A stretch of DNA of 64,000 bases from the NCBI GenBank assembly GCA_000242815.2, contig AHHB01000018.1, positions 1 through 64,000 of the forward strand, read 5' to 3'. A model generated the notes under the pieces. It ran no database searches, had not been told where the DNA came from, and saw only the letters and a program-made list of their open reading frames with translations. Origin of the DNA: Janthinobacterium lividum PAMC 25724. GTDB lineage: Bacteria > Pseudomonadota > Gammaproteobacteria > Burkholderiales > Burkholderiaceae_D. The first letter of the stretch is position 1. Each line of letters opens with the position of its first letter. Positions 34,431-43,642 of this stretch are shown piece after piece. The position numbers and the translations under genes were made by a program.

Positions 34431-35915
34431 ATGGATCTTAAAACTTCTGGGGATTGGGCAGTGCCCTCCGGCGTCTGGTACGTCGATGACGATGGCGCGT
34501 GGACCATGCAGCGTAGCGCGGGCGGCCAGAATGTCTCGTCTTTGTTGAGTGCTGCCGATATCGGCAAGCTGATGCACGCGCGGCGCTTGCCGGCAGCAGC
34601 CGGCGCCCCCGTGCGGCAGTTTCCGCCTGAATTCTCGTTCGATCCCGTGTCGGGCGCGGCCTTGCAAGTGCCGTCCGACACGGCCGTCACGCCGCCTTGG
34701 GTGCCACCCTACGCGGCGCAGCCCGTCAGCGATGTGCCGTCGGCTGGCGCAGCCGGCTTGCGCCAGGCCAGCGTGCCACTGAAATTGCTCGACCGGTGCG
34801 TGCGTGAAGAGCATGCGCAGGCCGACGCCTCGCTACCCATGCCGCCGCCGGGAGAATACGAATTTTTTTCCGCCCAGTTTGGTACCAGCGCCGCTGCGCT
34901 GTTGGCGCTCGACCCGCGCAAGGCCGTCTTGCACGCCTGGCTGCCCGCCTCGAAACGCTGGCTGGCGCTGGACCCCGAGTATGGCGGCTTGCTGGCCGAG
35001 TCGGACTTGGCCCACGGCGCATGGCGTGCCGAACTGGTACCGCAGTTCAACAGCGTGCTGGTCTTGCCGACCAGCCATGGCCTCGCGTGCATTCGTCCCG
35101 ACGTGCCTTCGCTGAGTTACGTCGTCGAGCATGTGGGCGACGCGCCGTGCGCGGCTGCCCCCGTCTGGTTCCAGAATCGTCTGTGGGCGCCCTTGCGCGA
35201 TGCCGATGGCCGCATCCGCTTCGTCAACCTCGATGCGCAACAAAAGCCTGGCAGCGATGTGCTGCTCGATGGCATGGTAGACCTGGGTGCCGTGAGCGCC
35301 CCCGTGGCCTACCACCGCATGGCCGTGTGGCCTTGCGCTAACGGCCAGCTGCGGCTGCAACTGCAGCCCGATGGCAACGTGGCCGCCTCATTGACGCCCT
35401 GGCCCGAAGGGCTGGTGCCGCGCTTTGAATTCGGCAGCCCTTACCTGTCGCGCGACGGTGGCCTGTGGCAACTGTGCTTTGCAAGCCGCCGTGACACCTA
35501 TGTGTATGTGAAACTCGGTGGCCAGGTCGAGATGGCCGACGCGCTGGCGCCGCGCCTGTGTTCGGGCAGCTTCAATTACCGCTTCGCCACCAAGCTGAAG
35601 ACGGCGCCGTGGGAAGAACCGGAACACGGCGACGATGGCGGCAAGAACCAGGCGGTCATGCCGCTGCTCGAATCGGGCGGGGGCAACAGCGTCTTCGGCG
35701 TCAAGTTCGCCACCAGCGCCGGCCTGTCGAGCGTGCTGCGCTCGAACGAACGCGTGGCGGCCCAGCTGGTGCAGGACGATCAATTGCGTGAAACCGCGTT
35801 TCACACCTTTGCCGTCAGCGAGCCGTGGCGCATGCGCCTGTTTGTCCATGAAGGCATGCTGTGGGCATATCACCGGCTGCTGTCGCGCATCGATGGCTGG
35901 ACCCTGCAGGCATGA
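34431..35915 (+). CDS. Unknown soluble protein, first gene of the tubulin-like operon
   Basis: I do not recognise a family for this 494-residue protein. It has no signal peptide or membrane helix, so it should be cytoplasmic. The N-terminus (GVWYVDDDGAWTMQ, then LSAADIGKLMHARRL) looks like a small separate domain, followed by a Pro-rich linker (residues about 70-115). The rest repeats short beta-rich blocks with Trp and Asp, such as WLALDPEYGG, VWFQNRLWAPLRDADG and RLQLQPDGN, suggesting a beta-propeller-like fold. Its TGA overlaps the ATG of the next gene. The longer upstream frame overlaps the promoter region and is not used. Confidence 0.8.
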   Translation: MDLKTSGDWAVPSGVWYVDDDGAWTMQRSAGGQNVSSLLSAADIGKLMHARRLPAAAGAPVRQFPPEFSFDPVSGAALQVPSDTAVTPPWVPPYAAQPVSDVPSAGAAGLRQASVPLKLLDRCVREEHAQADASLPMPPPGEYEFFSAQFGTSAAALLALDPRKAVLHAWLPASKRWLALDPEYGGLLAESDLAHGAWRAELVPQFNSVLVLPTSHGLACIRPDVPSLSYVVEHVGDAPCAAAPVWFQNRLWAPLRDADGRIRFVNLDAQQKPGSDVLLDGMVDLGAVSAPVAYHRMAVWPCANGQLRLQLQPDGNVAASLTPWPEGLVPRFEFGSPYLSRDGGLWQLCFASRRDTYVYVKLGGQVEMADALAPRLCSGSFNYRFATKLKTAPWEEPEHGDDGGKNQAVMPLLESGGGNSVFGVKFATSAGLSSVLRSNERVAAQLVQDDQLRETAFHTFAVSEPWRMRLFVHEGMLWAYHRLLSRIDGWTLQA

Positions 35916-37387
35916 AGGCGCATGTCCTGAGCGCGGCCTGTGCCGCTTTATCTTTATTCAGCGCAGCCGGTGTGCAAGCGGTGGGTATCCAGCAAGCGTT
36001 TCTGGTGCAAAACTCGGGCTGGATGGAGCCGTTTTATACGGATGAGCATTCGCAATTGAAGGCCCTGGTGGGCGCCGTGGCGCAGGCAGCCACGCAGCCG
36101 TCCGATAAAGTTTATACGCTGGCCTTCAGCCAGAGCAGCGGTGCGCACGTGTCGCCATCGCTGCTGGGGCAGGGACAGGGCGGCGCCGGCGTGGCGGGCC
36201 AGTTGGCCAGCCTGGGCCTGGCGCGCAAGGGCAATGGCGGCGCGCTGGCCGACACGGATTTCCAGGAAGCCGTCACAAAAACCATCACCGGCCCGTTCCA
36301 GTCGGCCTCCGGCATCGTGTGGATCTTTACCAATAACAAGAACAGCCCGAACAACGACAGCCAGACGGCCGAACGCAACCGCGATTTTTATCGCTTGCTG
36401 CACCTGGAGCCGTCGATCACCAAGACGCTGGTGTTTCCGCTGCGCATGCCGGTGCAGGGCAAGCTGTACAGCGCCAAGGGCTTGATGGTGTATGCGCTCG
36501 CATATGGCCAGCCGGCATCCGAGGCTCTGACCCGCATCCTGGCCGAAGGGCGCTTGTCGCAAGTGCTGACGCGCGCGCCCGCGCGCTTGAAACCGGTAGA
36601 CCAGGATGGCGTGCGCATCGTGCCGCAGTCCGTCAAGAACAGCGCGAATGTGCATGCCAGCCTGGGCCGCGACGGTCGCACCATCGTGCTCGACGTCGAT
36701 GCGGCGAACCTGGTGCCGCAAGTGGTGCTGCAGGCGTCGCTGCAAAACATGTTTTTCCCGTACGTCATCGACAGTGCCAAGGTGCACGCCAGCCTGGTGG
36801 GCCAGAATGCCTCCTTGCACGTTGCGCCAGACCAAATCCACCAGTTGCAACCCGGTGCCAGCCAGTCCGTGCAAGTACAATTTTCGTTGCCGATGGCGCA
36901 GATTGCCTCGCCGTGGTCGGCGCAGGCGATTGTCGCCATGGGTAAGCAAGTGATGCTGCCCATGCAGGCGCAAGTGGGCCTGTCGCAGCAGCGGCTGGCC
37001 CTGGCCGGCAGTTTTAGCAAGGACTTGCAGGAACTGTTTCCTGGCGACCCAATCTCGGACATGTTTACGTCGCCCGACAGCGTGCGCGCCTCGCAAGCGA
37101 CGATACCGTTGCTGGTACGCATACAGTATCCGCTGCTGCCCGTGCTGGTGATACTCGCTGCTGTGTTGGCACTCGTGCTGGGCTTGCTGGCGCTGGGCCT
37201 GCTCGGCACGCGCGCCACGCGCTACAAGGTGATGGCCGACGGCGTGCAGCGGCAGGTGGGTTTGAAGCCGTTCAAAAGCGTGCAGATTCGCGATGATAAC
37301 GGCCGCGAGATCGGCGAACTCAAGCGTGGACTGGGCAAGCCGGTCGTCGTGCGCGTGACCGAAGGCCATACCCTGCGCCTGGCCTGA
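35912..37387 (+). CDS. Secreted VWA-like single-pass membrane protein
   Basis: The 491-residue product has a signal peptide (cleavage near GVQAVG), a large periplasmic region, one helix near residues 409-432 and a cytoplasmic tail of about 57 residues. The N-terminal domain resembles a von Willebrand A fold: a first strand AFLVQNSGWMEPF where DxSxS metal-site residues would sit, and a later strand GIVWIFTNNKNSPNND. Here the first Asp is replaced (QNSGW), so the metal site is probably degenerate. The ATG overlaps the previous stop (ATGA). Function unknown. Confidence 0.8.
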   Translation: MKAHVLSAACAALSLFSAAGVQAVGIQQAFLVQNSGWMEPFYTDEHSQLKALVGAVAQAATQPSDKVYTLAFSQSSGAHVSPSLLGQGQGGAGVAGQLASLGLARKGNGGALADTDFQEAVTKTITGPFQSASGIVWIFTNNKNSPNNDSQTAERNRDFYRLLHLEPSITKTLVFPLRMPVQGKLYSAKGLMVYALAYGQPASEALTRILAEGRLSQVLTRAPARLKPVDQDGVRIVPQSVKNSANVHASLGRDGRTIVLDVDAANLVPQVVLQASLQNMFFPYVIDSAKVHASLVGQNASLHVAPDQIHQLQPGASQSVQVQFSLPMAQIASPWSAQAIVAMGKQVMLPMQAQVGLSQQRLALAGSFSKDLQELFPGDPISDMFTSPDSVRASQATIPLLVRIQYPLLPVLVILAAVLALVLGLLALGLLGTRATRYKVMADGVQRQVGLKPFKSVQIRDDNGREIGELKRGLGKPVVVRVTEGHTLRLA

Positions 37388-37431
37388 ACCCCGATTCCTT
37401 AAAAATTACTTCCATTCAACAGAGGCATAAT

Positions 37432-37881
37432 ATGGCGCAAGATACTCCCAAAGACAACACAGGCTTTACCTTGCCGTCCCCAGTCCCGGTCCCCGCCCCG
37501 GTCCCGGCGTCCGCGCCGCCCGCCGCCGATGCCTTCGCAGCCAGCGGCAGCACTGAGTCAGTGCCGACGCTCGATTCTGCCAGCATGACCGATACCTCGT
37601 CGCGCGACACCCTGCTCGGCGGCGTGGTACTGCTGCTGCTGTTCATCGCCTTTTTCTTTGCCAAGAATGCCTATGCGAACGGTCTGGTGGCCAAGCGCGT
37701 GCCGCCGAACAAGGCCAACGCCTCGGGCTGGTGGCTGTTCATCTTCCTGGCCAGCCTGGCCACGGGCGTGGTGCTGGCCGCCGTGAATGCGCATAAATTT
37801 CTTGCGCCACTGTTCATGGGACCGCTGGTGCTGGTGGGCCTGGTCGCGTTACTGTTGACCTTTACATCGAGCCGCCGCTAA
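37432..37881 (+). CDS. Small proline-rich membrane protein
   Basis: The 149-residue protein has a cytoplasmic Pro/Ala/Val-rich N-terminus (PSPVPVPAPVPASAPP, residues 15-30), a Ser/Thr-rich linker and three predicted helices near 60-80, 99-119 and 123-144. No enzyme motif is visible. AGAGG lies near the ATG. It sits between the VWA-like gene and the tubulin-like gene, and its proline-rich tail could be a ligand for the GYF_2 domain of the next protein. Confidence 0.78.
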   Translation: MAQDTPKDNTGFTLPSPVPVPAPVPASAPPAADAFAASGSTESVPTLDSASMTDTSSRDTLLGGVVLLLLFIAFFFAKNAYANGLVAKRVPPNKANASGWWLFIFLASLATGVVLAAVNAHKFLAPLFMGPLVLVGLVALLLTFTSSRR

Positions 37882-37917
37882 GAATTGACCGTTGCACGCA
37901 TCATCGAAGGAACCACC

Positions 37918-40900
37918 ATGGCAGAGAACCTGAACCTAACCATCACCGGCGGCGCCAGCGAGCGCAAGCAGGACAAGATCATCGAACTGCGCCCGACCTT
38001 GTTCATCGGCATCGGCGGCACGGGCATGCAAGTGCTGATGCGCGTGCGCCGGCGCATCCTCAACACCGTCTGGGGCGGTGCGGGCAAGCGCAAGCGCATT
38101 GAGGGGCTGGCGGACTTCCCCATCGCGCAATTCATCCATTTCGACCTCGACAATGGCGCCGTGATCGAAAGCGGCGAGTCGCAGGCGAAGGACTTGCAGT
38201 TCGACCAGGTGAAGTTCACGGATGACGACAAGGTGGTCGAATCGTTCGATATGGACAAGTACAGCCGCGATGAAGACTCTCTGGAAAAATATCCGCACAT
38301 CAAGGAATGGCTGCCGCTGACGCCGCAGCGCATCCGTGAATTGCGTTTCGACATGAGCAGCGGCGCCGGCCAGATCCGCGCCGTCTCGCGTCTGTATTTC
38401 TTCGATAAATATGCCAAGATCCGCGACAAGATCCGTTTGAAGTTGAAAGCCCTGAAGGCGGGCCTGTCGCACGAGCGCCAGCTGGCCGAACTGGGGTTGC
38501 GCATGGAAACAAACCGTTTCCGCATCGTCATCGTCGGTTCCGTGGCAGGCGGCACGGGTTCCGGTTCCTTCCTCGACATGGGCTTGCTGGCGCGCTGGCT
38601 GGCGCGCAGCGAAGTGGGCGCGGCCGACGTGGAGCTGATGCTGTTCTTACCGACCGGCTACACCAAGGCCAATAAGGACCGGGTCGAGGCCAACGGCTAT
38701 GCGGCGCTGATGGAGCTGGAATCGGCCATGATGGGCAACAAGGGCTATGTGGGCCGCTGGGATATGTATGATCGGCCGGAACTGACGCGTGAGCCGTACA
38801 GCGAAGTCTACCTCATCGATTCAGGTAATCTTGCCCAGCAGCACACCAAGGATGTCAGCGATGTTTACCATATGGTGGCCGACTCGCTGTTCGAGGATTT
38901 CGCCTCGGCCGACTTTGCGCGCGCCAAGCGCTCGATCGCCGTCAACCAGGCGCAGCACAAGAATTCCCCGTACAACGCGCCCGTGCCGCAAGACCGTTTC
39001 GGCGACATGCGCCTGTATTTTTCGAAGCGCTTTTCCTCATTCGGCATGGCCGTGCTCGATACGCGCCAGGAAGCGGCGCGCGACGAACGGGCCCACCGCT
39101 GGGCCGGCGCCATGCTGCAAGCGTTCTTTGGCGTCGGTGGCACGGATGCGGGCGCCAACCGCGCCACCGATGCGCAGCGCGACCATTTCCTGGCCGCCAA
39201 TATGTTCCTCAAGGGCACGCCGTTCAGCGATTTCCCCGAGTTTTCCGACAGAAGCATTGAATTGAAGCGCTCCAGCGGCGACTTCATCGATTTCCGCCTC
39301 GTCGACGAATTGCTGGAAGACCGTCACGGCCATTTGCTCGCCGGCGTGGAAAATCGGGTCAATACGCGCATCAACGATATCCGTACCGGCTTTGACCGCA
39401 GCGAATGGCCGGCGCAGGTGCGCGACGCCATGAAACACCTGGAACGCGACGCCGTGCGCGACCAGGATTCCACGGCCGACACGACGGAAGACCGCATCAG
39501 CAAGCGCCGCCGCGAAGTGCTCGAAGACGTCAAGAAAGTCGTGCGCGACCAGTTGTATGGTTATCTCGATAATAAAGAGTTTGGCGGCCTGGAATACGTG
39601 CTGTCGCTGGTGGAACAGATCAAGGACCGCATCGAGGCGCCCGGCAGCGGCTTGACGGCGCAGATCGGCGCGAATGCCGAGCGCTACCGAGAAATCAAGG
39701 AGGCCGTGCGCTCGCGCGAATACGAGCGCCTGTTGAATAATCTGGAGCAGACGCGCAGCACCTTCGGTTTCCTCAGCAATGGTGAAAAGCAGGCTGGCGT
39801 GGTGATGGACCATTTGCGTACGGAAATGGCAAACGCACTGAAATTCCATTTGCGCGCTAAGGCGGCGGACGAATCGGTCATCCTGTTGGGCGAATTGTCG
39901 CGCTGGCTGGGCAACCGCGTCGGCGTCGATGCGCAAGGCCGCGCGCAGTGGAATGGCTTGGTGGGCGAACTGCAAACGGGCCGCGAAGGCGTGCTGGCCA
40001 TGCTGGCCGAATTGAAAACGGCCAATATTATCTTGCAAAAGGACTTGCTCAAGGAACACGCGACCCTGATCGTCATCCCCGTCACGGAAAAAGACATTGT
40101 GCTGCCGTCGGCGGCCACCTTGCGCCAGTGGGCCGATGAAGCGTTCAAGGACATGGGCGGCTCGAAAGCGCTGTTCCCCATGCTGGGCGAAGCGGCGCAG
40201 CGGGGCTTGATACTGTCCAAGGTCACGCGCATGGCCGAGAACATGATCGCCACTGCAGGCTTGGCCGAAGGGGCGACGAGCACGCCCGAGCCCCTGTTCG
40301 AGGCGCTCGAACAGATGGACGTGTCCGAACGCCTGGACCGCTTTCGCAAGCTGCTGGCCTGCGCCATGCCGTGGATCGACGCCAATATGGCAGGCGACTT
40401 CACGGTCGTGTCGGACCAGTTCAAGTGCGTGATCGGCGTGGCCAACGCTGCCGCCTTCAAGGCGAATTTCGGCGCCGAACTCGAATCGTGCTTGCCGACC
40501 CAGGTGGGCATCACCGTGAGCCAGCTGGAAATCGTCGAGACGGGCATACGCGGGCGCGCCGTCTGCTATTGCGAGCTGGCCGGCGTGCCGATGACGGTGC
40601 TGCGCGGCCTGGAAGGCTGGCGCACCAGTTACCGCAAGGAGGGCGACAACGACAAGGCGCCGACCCACACGCATATCGATCCCACCCAATTTACGCACCC
40701 GATCGCACCGAACACGGACGAAATGAAGCGCCTGGCGGAAGATTTCGGCGAATTCCTGCAAGCGATCATGCTGGGCATACTGACGCGCCACACGGGCCGG
40801 GTCGTGCCGCCGGGGCAGTATCAGTTTGCGGTCGAACCGGGCGACCTGCGCCGCATCGGCAATGAACGGGCCATACGCCAGAACGGCATGCCCGCTTCCT

Positions 40901-41616
40901 ACGCAAAAAATATCACCATGCGTATCGAAGAAAAGCTCGCTGCGCTTGACGCCGTGCAGACGGCGGCCCTGGCGGCGTTGGCAAAATACTATGAACGGGG
41001 CGTGTATGCGCCCAAGCTGGTGGCCCAGGCCGATGGCTCGCAACTGCCCTATATCGGCTTCGGTAGCGCCATCGCCGCCGAAGTGGGCAAGCGCCTCGGT
41101 GAGTCGGCGCGGCGCAAGGGCATGGCCGGCGATGAGCTCGACCGCACGGTACAAGCCTTGCTGGGCCGCCTGAAGGAATGGGCGAATGTCATCGGCGACT
41201 CCGATAGCGATGCGTATGACTGGGAAGTGCGTGAGCCGGAAGCGGATGGCCAGCCGCGTTTGAAATACGCGATCAAGGGGGAAATGCTGGAAGCGGGGCG
41301 TCTGGAGCAATTGCTGCGCCCGGCTGCCACGCCGGCGTCCCCCGCGACGCCGGTTTTTGGCATGGCGCCACCACCGTTGGGCGGCATGCCGCCGCCGCTG
41401 GTGGAATACCAGTATTTCCTGGGCATCAATGGCCAGCAGCAGGGGCCGTTTACGGCCCAGCAGATCGTGCAGTACGTCCAGGCGGGGCAGGTCGTGCCAA
41501 GCACCACCAAGGTGTGGCGCGCCGGCTTGCCGGCCTGGCTAGACTTGGTCCAGTTTCCCGAGCTGGCGCTGCTGTTGCTGAGCGCACCGCCACCGTTGAC
41601 GCCGCCGCCGCTGTGA
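37918..41616 (+). CDS. Tubulin-like GTPase domain protein with C-terminal GYF_2 domain
   Basis: The 1232-residue protein starts with a tubulin/FtsZ-like nucleotide-binding fold: GIGGTG (31-36) after a hydrophobic strand, and the signature loop VAGGTGSGSF (GGTGSGS at 211-217). This matches the bacterial Tubulin_2 type rather than FtsZ. A long middle region is rich in charged helices with no motif I recognise. A Pro-rich linker (GMAPPPLGGMPPPL) leads to a GYF_2 domain from about residue 1164 (YQYFLGINGQQQGPFTAQQI...TKVWRAGLPAWLDL), then a second Pro-rich tail. AAGGA precedes the ATG at 37918. GTP binding is inferred. Confidence 0.85.
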   Translation: MAENLNLTITGGASERKQDKIIELRPTLFIGIGGTGMQVLMRVRRRILNTVWGGAGKRKRIEGLADFPIAQFIHFDLDNGAVIESGESQAKDLQFDQVKFTDDDKVVESFDMDKYSRDEDSLEKYPHIKEWLPLTPQRIRELRFDMSSGAGQIRAVSRLYFFDKYAKIRDKIRLKLKALKAGLSHERQLAELGLRMETNRFRIVIVGSVAGGTGSGSFLDMGLLARWLARSEVGAADVELMLFLPTGYTKANKDRVEANGYAALMELESAMMGNKGYVGRWDMYDRPELTREPYSEVYLIDSGNLAQQHTKDVSDVYHMVADSLFEDFASADFARAKRSIAVNQAQHKNSPYNAPVPQDRFGDMRLYFSKRFSSFGMAVLDTRQEAARDERAHRWAGAMLQAFFGVGGTDAGANRATDAQRDHFLAANMFLKGTPFSDFPEFSDRSIELKRSSGDFIDFRLVDELLEDRHGHLLAGVENRVNTRINDIRTGFDRSEWPAQVRDAMKHLERDAVRDQDSTADTTEDRISKRRREVLEDVKKVVRDQLYGYLDNKEFGGLEYVLSLVEQIKDRIEAPGSGLTAQIGANAERYREIKEAVRSREYERLLNNLEQTRSTFGFLSNGEKQAGVVMDHLRTEMANALKFHLRAKAADESVILLGELSRWLGNRVGVDAQGRAQWNGLVGELQTGREGVLAMLAELKTANIILQKDLLKEHATLIVIPVTEKDIVLPSAATLRQWADEAFKDMGGSKALFPMLGEAAQRGLILSKVTRMAENMIATAGLAEGATSTPEPLFEALEQMDVSERLDRFRKLLACAMPWIDANMAGDFTVVSDQFKCVIGVANAAAFKANFGAELESCLPTQVGITVSQLEIVETGIRGRAVCYCELAGVPMTVLRGLEGWRTSYRKEGDNDKAPTHTHIDPTQFTHPIAPNTDEMKRLAEDFGEFLQAIMLGILTRHTGRVVPPGQYQFAVEPGDLRRIGNERAIRQNGMPASYAKNITMRIEEKLAALDAVQTAALAALAKYYERGVYAPKLVAQADGSQLPYIGFGSAIAAEVGKRLGESARRKGMAGDELDRTVQALLGRLKEWANVIGDSDSDAYDWEVREPEADGQPRLKYAIKGEMLEAGRLEQLLRPAATPASPATPVFGMAPPPLGGMPPPLVEYQYFLGINGQQQGPFTAQQIVQYVQAGQVVPSTTKVWRAGLPAWLDLVQFPELALLLLSAPPPLTPPPL

Positions 41617-41656
41617 ATCCTGGAATGACGTATGACGTTGGAATGAAGGATTAGTT

Positions 41657-42862
41657 GTGGATATCTGCATCAAGTGTCAGGGCGGTCTGTTCAGCGCGGT
41701 CAGCCATTGCCCGTACTGCGGTCGCGCCGTCGCTGGCGCTGCCCGGCCAGCCGTGGTCGCACCGCCGCCGCTGCCGCCTGTGTCCGCTTCAGCGCCAGTG
41801 GCGCCCAAGCCGCCGCCCCAACCGCTTGCTGCGGCGCCTGTGCCGAAAGCAGCACCGGTGCCGATGCCACCACCGGCGCCAGCCCCGGCTCCGGCCCCGG
41901 CAATACTGCTGCCGCCATCGCCATCGCCATCGCCACCGCCACCGCCACCGCGCAAGTGGCTGCGCTGGCTGGGCGGCGTGGCTGTGCTGGCGCTCGTCAT
42001 TACCTACATGCATGGCAAGCCGGGCGGCAGCAATGATGCCGCTTGCAATGACGCCATCGATAGCGGCTTGAAGCTGGTAGTCAATGGCAGCCTGGACGGT
42101 GCCCGCCAGAAACTGGCGACGGCGAAAAATGCGTGCACGGGCCAGTCGAGCGCCAAGGCCGACGATTTGCAGGCGGCGATCAGCAAGGCGGGCGCCGCGT
42201 CCAGTGCTTGCCAGCGCGACGTGCGTAGCGTCAAGCGCGCCATGGATGAGCATCAATTGCAAAACGCCACCCGCCGCATCGCCGCACTCGACGTCGATTG
42301 CGCCGGTGCTGCCAGCGTGGCATCGTTGCGCAAGCAACTGGCGCGCCAGCAGGCGGCGGCCGCATCCGTGCTGGTGGGGGTGCGTCAGGCGCTCGATGGC
42401 AACGATGCGGTGGCGGCACGCAGTCGCATAGCCCGTCTCGAAGCGATCGACCGCGAAGCGGTGGAATTGCCGCAGTTGAAGGCGGAGGTGCAAGCGTTGT
42501 CGGCGGCCCCTGCCCCTGCCCCTGCGCCCGCTTCTGCTGCGCCAGCGCCGGAAACGGCACCGGCCCGCGTCGTGACAACGGAACCGTCGCCCGTGCGCGC
42601 GGTCGAACGTTCAGCGGTGGCTGAACGCCGTCCGCTGGAAACGTCGCCGCGCGATAGCGGCGCGGCCACGCGCAACGAGATGGCGCAATCATTCTTGCGC
42701 GATGCCGAGCGTTCTTTGTTGGAAGGCAAGTTCGATGCGGCCAAGACGTATCTGGAAAGCGCGCGCCGCGTCGATCCCGGCAATACGCGCATCGACAATC
42801 TGTCGCGCCGCATCCGCGAGCGTGAACGGCAAGTGCTGCAGACGGAAACAACGATCAATTAG
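41657..42862 (+). CDS. Zinc-ribbon, proline-rich single-pass membrane protein
   Basis: The 401-residue product begins with a zinc ribbon (C4, C7, C18, C21), then about 65 residues of almost pure Pro/Ala/Ser, one membrane helix (101-119) and a periplasmic part with Cys-containing helical repeats (KLVVNGSLDGARQKLATAKNAC and similar) and a C-terminal TPR-like helix pair (RDAERSLLEGKFDAAKTYLESAR). The start is GTG, six bases after AAGGA. The topology puts the zinc ribbon and proline tail in the cytoplasm beside the tubulin-like protein. Confidence 0.8.
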   Translation: MDICIKCQGGLFSAVSHCPYCGRAVAGAARPAVVAPPPLPPVSASAPVAPKPPPQPLAAAPVPKAAPVPMPPPAPAPAPAPAILLPPSPSPSPPPPPPRKWLRWLGGVAVLALVITYMHGKPGGSNDAACNDAIDSGLKLVVNGSLDGARQKLATAKNACTGQSSAKADDLQAAISKAGAASSACQRDVRSVKRAMDEHQLQNATRRIAALDVDCAGAASVASLRKQLARQQAAAASVLVGVRQALDGNDAVAARSRIARLEAIDREAVELPQLKAEVQALSAAPAPAPAPASAAPAPETAPARVVTTEPSPVRAVERSAVAERRPLETSPRDSGAATRNEMAQSFLRDAERSLLEGKFDAAKTYLESARRVDPGNTRIDNLSRRIRERERQVLQTETTIN

Positions 42863-42879
42863 TCACAGGGGGAGTCACC

Positions 42880-43626
42880 ATGCTCAATTACACCACCTTG
42901 CGCGCGGCCGCAGCACTCACTATCGCGGCCATGCTGGCTGGCTGCGCCACGCCGACGATGTCGCCGAACGGCGGGCGCCACGATGGTCGCCATCGGCAAG
43001 ACGTAACCCAGTCGGCAACGGATGAAGACCCGTGCAGCGTGGGTACGTCGGCGGCGGCCGGCGCAGCCGTGGGCGCGCTGCTGGGCGCGCTGGCGGGCGG
43101 CAGGGATGGCGCACTCAAGGGCGCGGCCATCGGTGGCGGCCTGGCGGCGGCGGGTTGCCTGGCCATCAATGTCAATTCGCGCCAAACCAAGACGGCGGCG
43201 CAGGCCGATCGTGACTACATTCGCGCGCGTGGCGCGCTGCCGCGCGAACCGCAAGTGGTGTCGTACACGCCGCAGCTGAGCGCGTCGACCGTCAAGCGCG
43301 GCCAGCCGTTCAAGGTCACTTCGGTGGTGGAGCTGGTCAATGGCAGCGCGCAAAGCGTCAACGACGTGCGCGAAGAGCTGGTGGTGCTCGACCCGCAGGG
43401 CCAGCCATTCAAGTCTGGCTCGAAAGCGCTGGCCAGCAGCAATAAATCGGGCGGGCGCTTTGAAAACTCGTTTGAGCTGACCTTGCCGGCCGGCGTGTCG
43501 CAGGGCCTGTATGGCATCAAGACGAATCTGTACGTGAACGGCAAGCTGGCCGCTACGCGCGACTTGCGCACGCAGCTCGTGAGGCTGGACGAGCATGGCG
43601 GCGCGGCGCAGCTGGCGCTGCGCTGA
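42880..43626 (+). CDS. Glycine-zipper lipoprotein
   Basis: The 248-residue product has a lipoprotein signal with lipobox LAGC (Cys22), a Gly/Ala zipper (AAGAAVGALLGALAGGRDGALKGAAIGGGLAAAG fragments, about residues 58-92) that could insert in or cross a membrane, and a C-terminal Ig-like beta domain (VKRGQPFKVTSVVELVN to NLYVNGKLAATRDL). Residue +2 is Ala, so outer-membrane sorting is expected. GGGGGAG precedes the ATG. It ends the six-gene set; a REP-like element follows. Confidence 0.82.
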   Translation: MLNYTTLRAAAALTIAAMLAGCATPTMSPNGGRHDGRHRQDVTQSATDEDPCSVGTSAAAGAAVGALLGALAGGRDGALKGAAIGGGLAAAGCLAINVNSRQTKTAAQADRDYIRARGALPREPQVVSYTPQLSASTVKRGQPFKVTSVVELVNGSAQSVNDVREELVVLDPQGQPFKSGSKALASSNKSGGRFENSFELTLPAGVSQGLYGIKTNLYVNGKLAATRDLRTQLVRLDEHGGAAQLALR

Positions 43627-43642
43627 TTGCCGTATGCAAACG

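Noticed and set aside
35954-37369. 471-codon open frame on the minus strand
   Set aside because: Antisense to the VWA-like gene, whose signal peptide and membrane helix are clear.
39037-41310. 757-codon open frame on the minus strand
   Set aside because: It lies antisense to the tubulin-like gene in a high-GC region, has His/Gln/Arg-rich composition typical of shadow frames, and shows no family motif.
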